A DNA stretch of 6,824 bases from positions 1 to 6,824 of the forward strand of contig JAHFRO010000127.1 of NCBI GenBank assembly GCA_023266245.1, given 5' to 3'. This stretch comes from Betaproteobacteria bacterium. Lineage in GTDB: Bacteria > Pseudomonadota > Gammaproteobacteria > Burkholderiales > SG8-41. The position numbers and the translations under genes were made by a program. The notes beneath the pieces are model-generated. The model worked only from the letters and a program-made list of their open reading frames with translations. It made no database searches and was not told where the DNA came from. Numbering within the stretch: the first letter of the stretch is position 1; every line of letters starts with the position of its first letter. This document shows positions 5,406-6,824 of the stretch, one piece after another.

Positions 5406-5861
5406 ATGGCGAAAATACCCTCCCGCGCGTCCCTGGCTCTCGCGGCCGACCCCCACGAATACCCGCGCCTGCAGGCGTTCGTCGAAAGCGCCTGCGAACA
5501 GGCCGGGTGCTCCGCCGGCCAGCGCCTGCGCGTCCTGCTGGTCGTGGAGGAGCTGTTCACCAACACGGTCAAGTACGGCCAGAGCGGCGGCGCGCCGGTT
5601 TCGGTTACCATCTCGGTGGAGTCCGACGGCGCGAAGGGTATGACCGTCTGCTATGAAGACAACGCCCCGCGGCACGATCCGTTCGGGCAACCCGGCGCGG
5701 ACGAGGAGCTGAGTGCTTCCGTGACCAAGCGCCGGATCGGCGGGCTCGGCATCGTGCTGGTCCGGGAACTGGGCAAAGACGTGCACTATGCGTGGTCCGA
5801 GGGGAAGAACCGCCTGACCTTCGCGGTCCCGCTCGACTCGCCGCCACGCCGCGAATATTGA
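5406..5861 (+). CDS. RsbW/SpoIIAB-like ATP-binding protein (HATPase_c), putative serine kinase / anti-sigma factor
   Basis: This 151-residue protein is a single GHKL ATPase domain of the kind that phosphorylates STAS proteins and binds a sigma factor or other target in partner switching. Motifs in order are the N-box EELFTNTVKYG with Glu49 and Asn53, the G1 box YEDNAPRHDPF with Asp85, and the G2 box RRIGGLGIVLVREL (Gly112, Gly113, Gly115). There is no histidine-acceptor domain or membrane segment, so a classical histidine kinase is unlikely. ATG 5406 gives MAKIPSRASL; an in-frame TTG lies directly before it at 5403. No clear ribosome site is present. The stop is 25 bp before the NYN gene, so the two are probably cotranscribed. 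Both a STAS protein and a SpoIIE phosphatase lie within 5 kb, supporting the partner-switching role. No sigma factor is in the window, so the final target is unknown. Confidence 0.85.
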   Translation: MAKIPSRASLALAADPHEYPRLQAFVESACEQAGCSAGQRLRVLLVVEELFTNTVKYGQSGGAPVSVTISVESDGAKGMTVCYEDNAPRHDPFGQPGADEELSASVTKRRIGGLGIVLVRELGKDVHYAWSEGKNRLTFAVPLDSPPRREY

Positions 5862-5874
5862 AATAACGAACCAC

Positions 5875-5879
5875 GGGAG
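5875..5879 (+). promoter_or_regulatory. Shine-Dalgarno of the NYN-domain gene
   Basis: GGGAG ends 7 nt before ATG 5887 and supports that start. Confidence 0.65.
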
Positions 5880-5886
5880 CCCATCA

Positions 5887-6699
5887 ATGGCTGCGCAGCA
5901 AAACACCAACAACATGGCGCTGTTTTGCGATTTCGAGAACATCGCCCTCGGCGTGCGTGACGCCAAATACGAGAAGTTCGACGTCCGGAAGGTGCTCGAG
6001 CACCTGCTGCTCAAGGGCAGCATCGTGGTCAAGAAGGCCTACTGCGACTGGGACCGCTACAAGACGTTCAAGCCGGCGATGCACGAGGCGGCATTCGAGC
6101 TGATCGAGATCCCGCACATCCGCATGTCCGGGAAAAACTCCGCCGACATCCGCATGGTGGTGGATGCGCTCGATCTCTGCTACACCAAGTCGCATGTGGA
6201 CACGTTCGTGATCATCAGCGGGGACTCCGACTTCTCGCCGCTGGTGAGCAAGCTGCGGGAGAACAACAAGACCGTCATCGGCGTCGGCGTGAAGCAGTCG
6301 TCTTCCGACCTGCTGGTCGCCAACTGCGACGAGTTCATCTTCTACGACGACCTGGTGCGTGAGAAACCGAAGAGACAGACCCGCAAGAGGCCCCCGGCTG
6401 CCGCACCCGAAGCCAACAAGGCCCCTGCGGCGGAAGGTGACAAGAAGCAGGAAGCGCTCGATCTGGTGATGGAAACGGTGGAAGCCCTGTTCACCGAGCG
6501 CGGTTCGGAAGAGAAGATCTGGGGCTCGATGGTGAAGCAGGCATTGAAGCGCCGGCATCCCGGCTTCAACGAGTCCTACTACGGCTTCCGCTCCTTCAGC
6601 AAGCTGCTCGACGAGGCTGGGGCACGCAAGCTGCTCACGCTCGAGCACGACGAGAAGTCGGGCGGGGTGATCATCAAGAGTTTCAATCCCGACTACTGA
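5887..6699 (+). CDS. NYN-domain (LabA/DUF88-type) putative ribonuclease with C-terminal OST-HTH/LOTUS-like domain
   Basis: This 270-residue protein has an N-terminal NYN domain (about 9-157), a PIN-like metal-dependent nuclease fold thought to act on RNA. Acidic residues expected in the active site are visible: Asp15 in ALFCDFEN, Asp87 in KNSADIRM, and Asp113 and Asp115 in ISGDSDFSPL. The strand IGVGVKQSSS and the end ANCDEFIFYDDL follow as in the family. A basic, Ala/Pro-rich linker (about 158-186) leads to a C-terminal domain (about 187-266) with AVKQAL-like and GFRSFSKLLDEAG motifs, typical of OST-HTH/LOTUS RNA-binding modules. It has no signal peptide or membrane helix and should be cytoplasmic. 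GGGAG before ATG 5887 and the 25-bp gap after the HATPase gene suggest cotranscription with it, an odd pairing whose meaning is not clear. RNA as substrate is inferred from family. Confidence 0.9.
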   Translation: MAAQQNTNNMALFCDFENIALGVRDAKYEKFDVRKVLEHLLLKGSIVVKKAYCDWDRYKTFKPAMHEAAFELIEIPHIRMSGKNSADIRMVVDALDLCYTKSHVDTFVIISGDSDFSPLVSKLRENNKTVIGVGVKQSSSDLLVANCDEFIFYDDLVREKPKRQTRKRPPAAAPEANKAPAAEGDKKQEALDLVMETVEALFTERGSEEKIWGSMVKQALKRRHPGFNESYYGFRSFSKLLDEAGARKLLTLEHDEKSGGVIIKSFNPDY

Positions 6700-6708
6700 G
6701 GGGATGAA

Positions 6709-6824
6709 ACCGCCGATGAACGCCGATGGACGCAGATAAGATCAAAGACCAACACTGCAAACAATAATGAGATCTACGGTTTCGTTTTCCAGGTTTTACC
6801 GGCGTTAATCTGCGTTTATCTGCG
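6709..6824. repeat. Inverted array of 10-nt repeats downstream of the NYN gene (runs off the window)
   Basis: The left arm has three decamers in register: CGCCGATGAA (6711), CGCCGATGGA (6721) and CGCAGATAAG (6731). After about 54 nt of AT-richer sequence the right arm holds, read on the - strand from the window end, CGCAGATAAA, CGCAGATTAA and CGCCGGTAAA (6824 back to 6795). The right arm is cut by the window end, so the full pairing cannot be judged. It begins 9 nt after the NYN stop codon. From memory, words like CGCAGATAAACGCAGATT occur between genes in many unrelated bacterial genomes; this was not checked. No gene is seen after 6699. Confidence 0.75.

Noticed and set aside
5109..6032. Open frame of 307 codons on the - strand
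   Set aside because: It covers the divergent gap and runs antisense to the HATPase gene and the start of the NYN gene, with no domain or ribosome site.
5884..6648. Open frame of 254 codons on the - strand
   Set aside because: It is antisense to the NYN gene, whose catalytic motifs and ribosome site are clear. The translation is rich in His, Val and Leu with no motif.

Overview
The window looks like chromosomal DNA of a GC-rich Gram-negative bacterium, most likely a proteobacterium (perhaps Betaproteobacteria). The grounds are an OmpA-type peptidoglycan-binding lipoprotein with a lipobox, a Sec-exported FecR-domain protein, high-GC codon use and the family mix. The taxonomic call is inference; no rRNA or tRNA gene is present to anchor it.

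Layout, left to right. The window opens in the 3' end of an endonuclease V gene (nfi, + strand). A STAS-domain anti-anti-sigma-type protein follows, then, 11 bp further on, an MBL-fold metallohydrolase; these two are probably cotranscribed. Next is a 705-residue membrane protein with a periplasmic CHASE2 sensor, membrane helices, a coiled coil and a SpoIIE/PP2C phosphatase output. Convergent to it on the - strand is a two-gene unit: a FecR-domain exported protein and, downstream of it, an OmpA-family lipoprotein. Divergent from fecR, after a palindrome-rich 173-bp gap, are an RsbW/SpoIIAB-like HATPase protein and an NYN-domain (PIN-like) putative nuclease with a probable OST-HTH/LOTUS C-terminus.

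Functional reading. STAS protein, SpoIIE phosphatase and RsbW-like kinase are the three parts of a partner-switching circuit. By analogy with known systems, the kinase would phosphorylate the STAS protein on a serine (Ser58 from the GTG start), and the CHASE2-SpoIIE protein would remove that phosphate in response to an envelope signal. The neighbouring FecR and OmpA proteins are candidate envelope-side partners. No sigma factor is in the window, so the final target is unknown.

The most unusual feature is in the gaps. Four gene 3' ends (nfi, the MBL gene, the convergent phosphatase/ompA pair, and the NYN gene) each carry an array of short degenerate repeats that starts on one strand and switches to the reverse complement, giving a large imperfect hairpin. 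The unit sequence differs at each site, with periods of 7/14, 8, 7 and 10 nt, but the architecture is the same. The arrays run to the gene edges: one extends the nfi reading frame with a repeated peptide, one supplies the phosphatase stop codon, and one ends 6 nt before the phosphatase start codon. They look like terminators or processing signals built by a common process rather than copies of one element.
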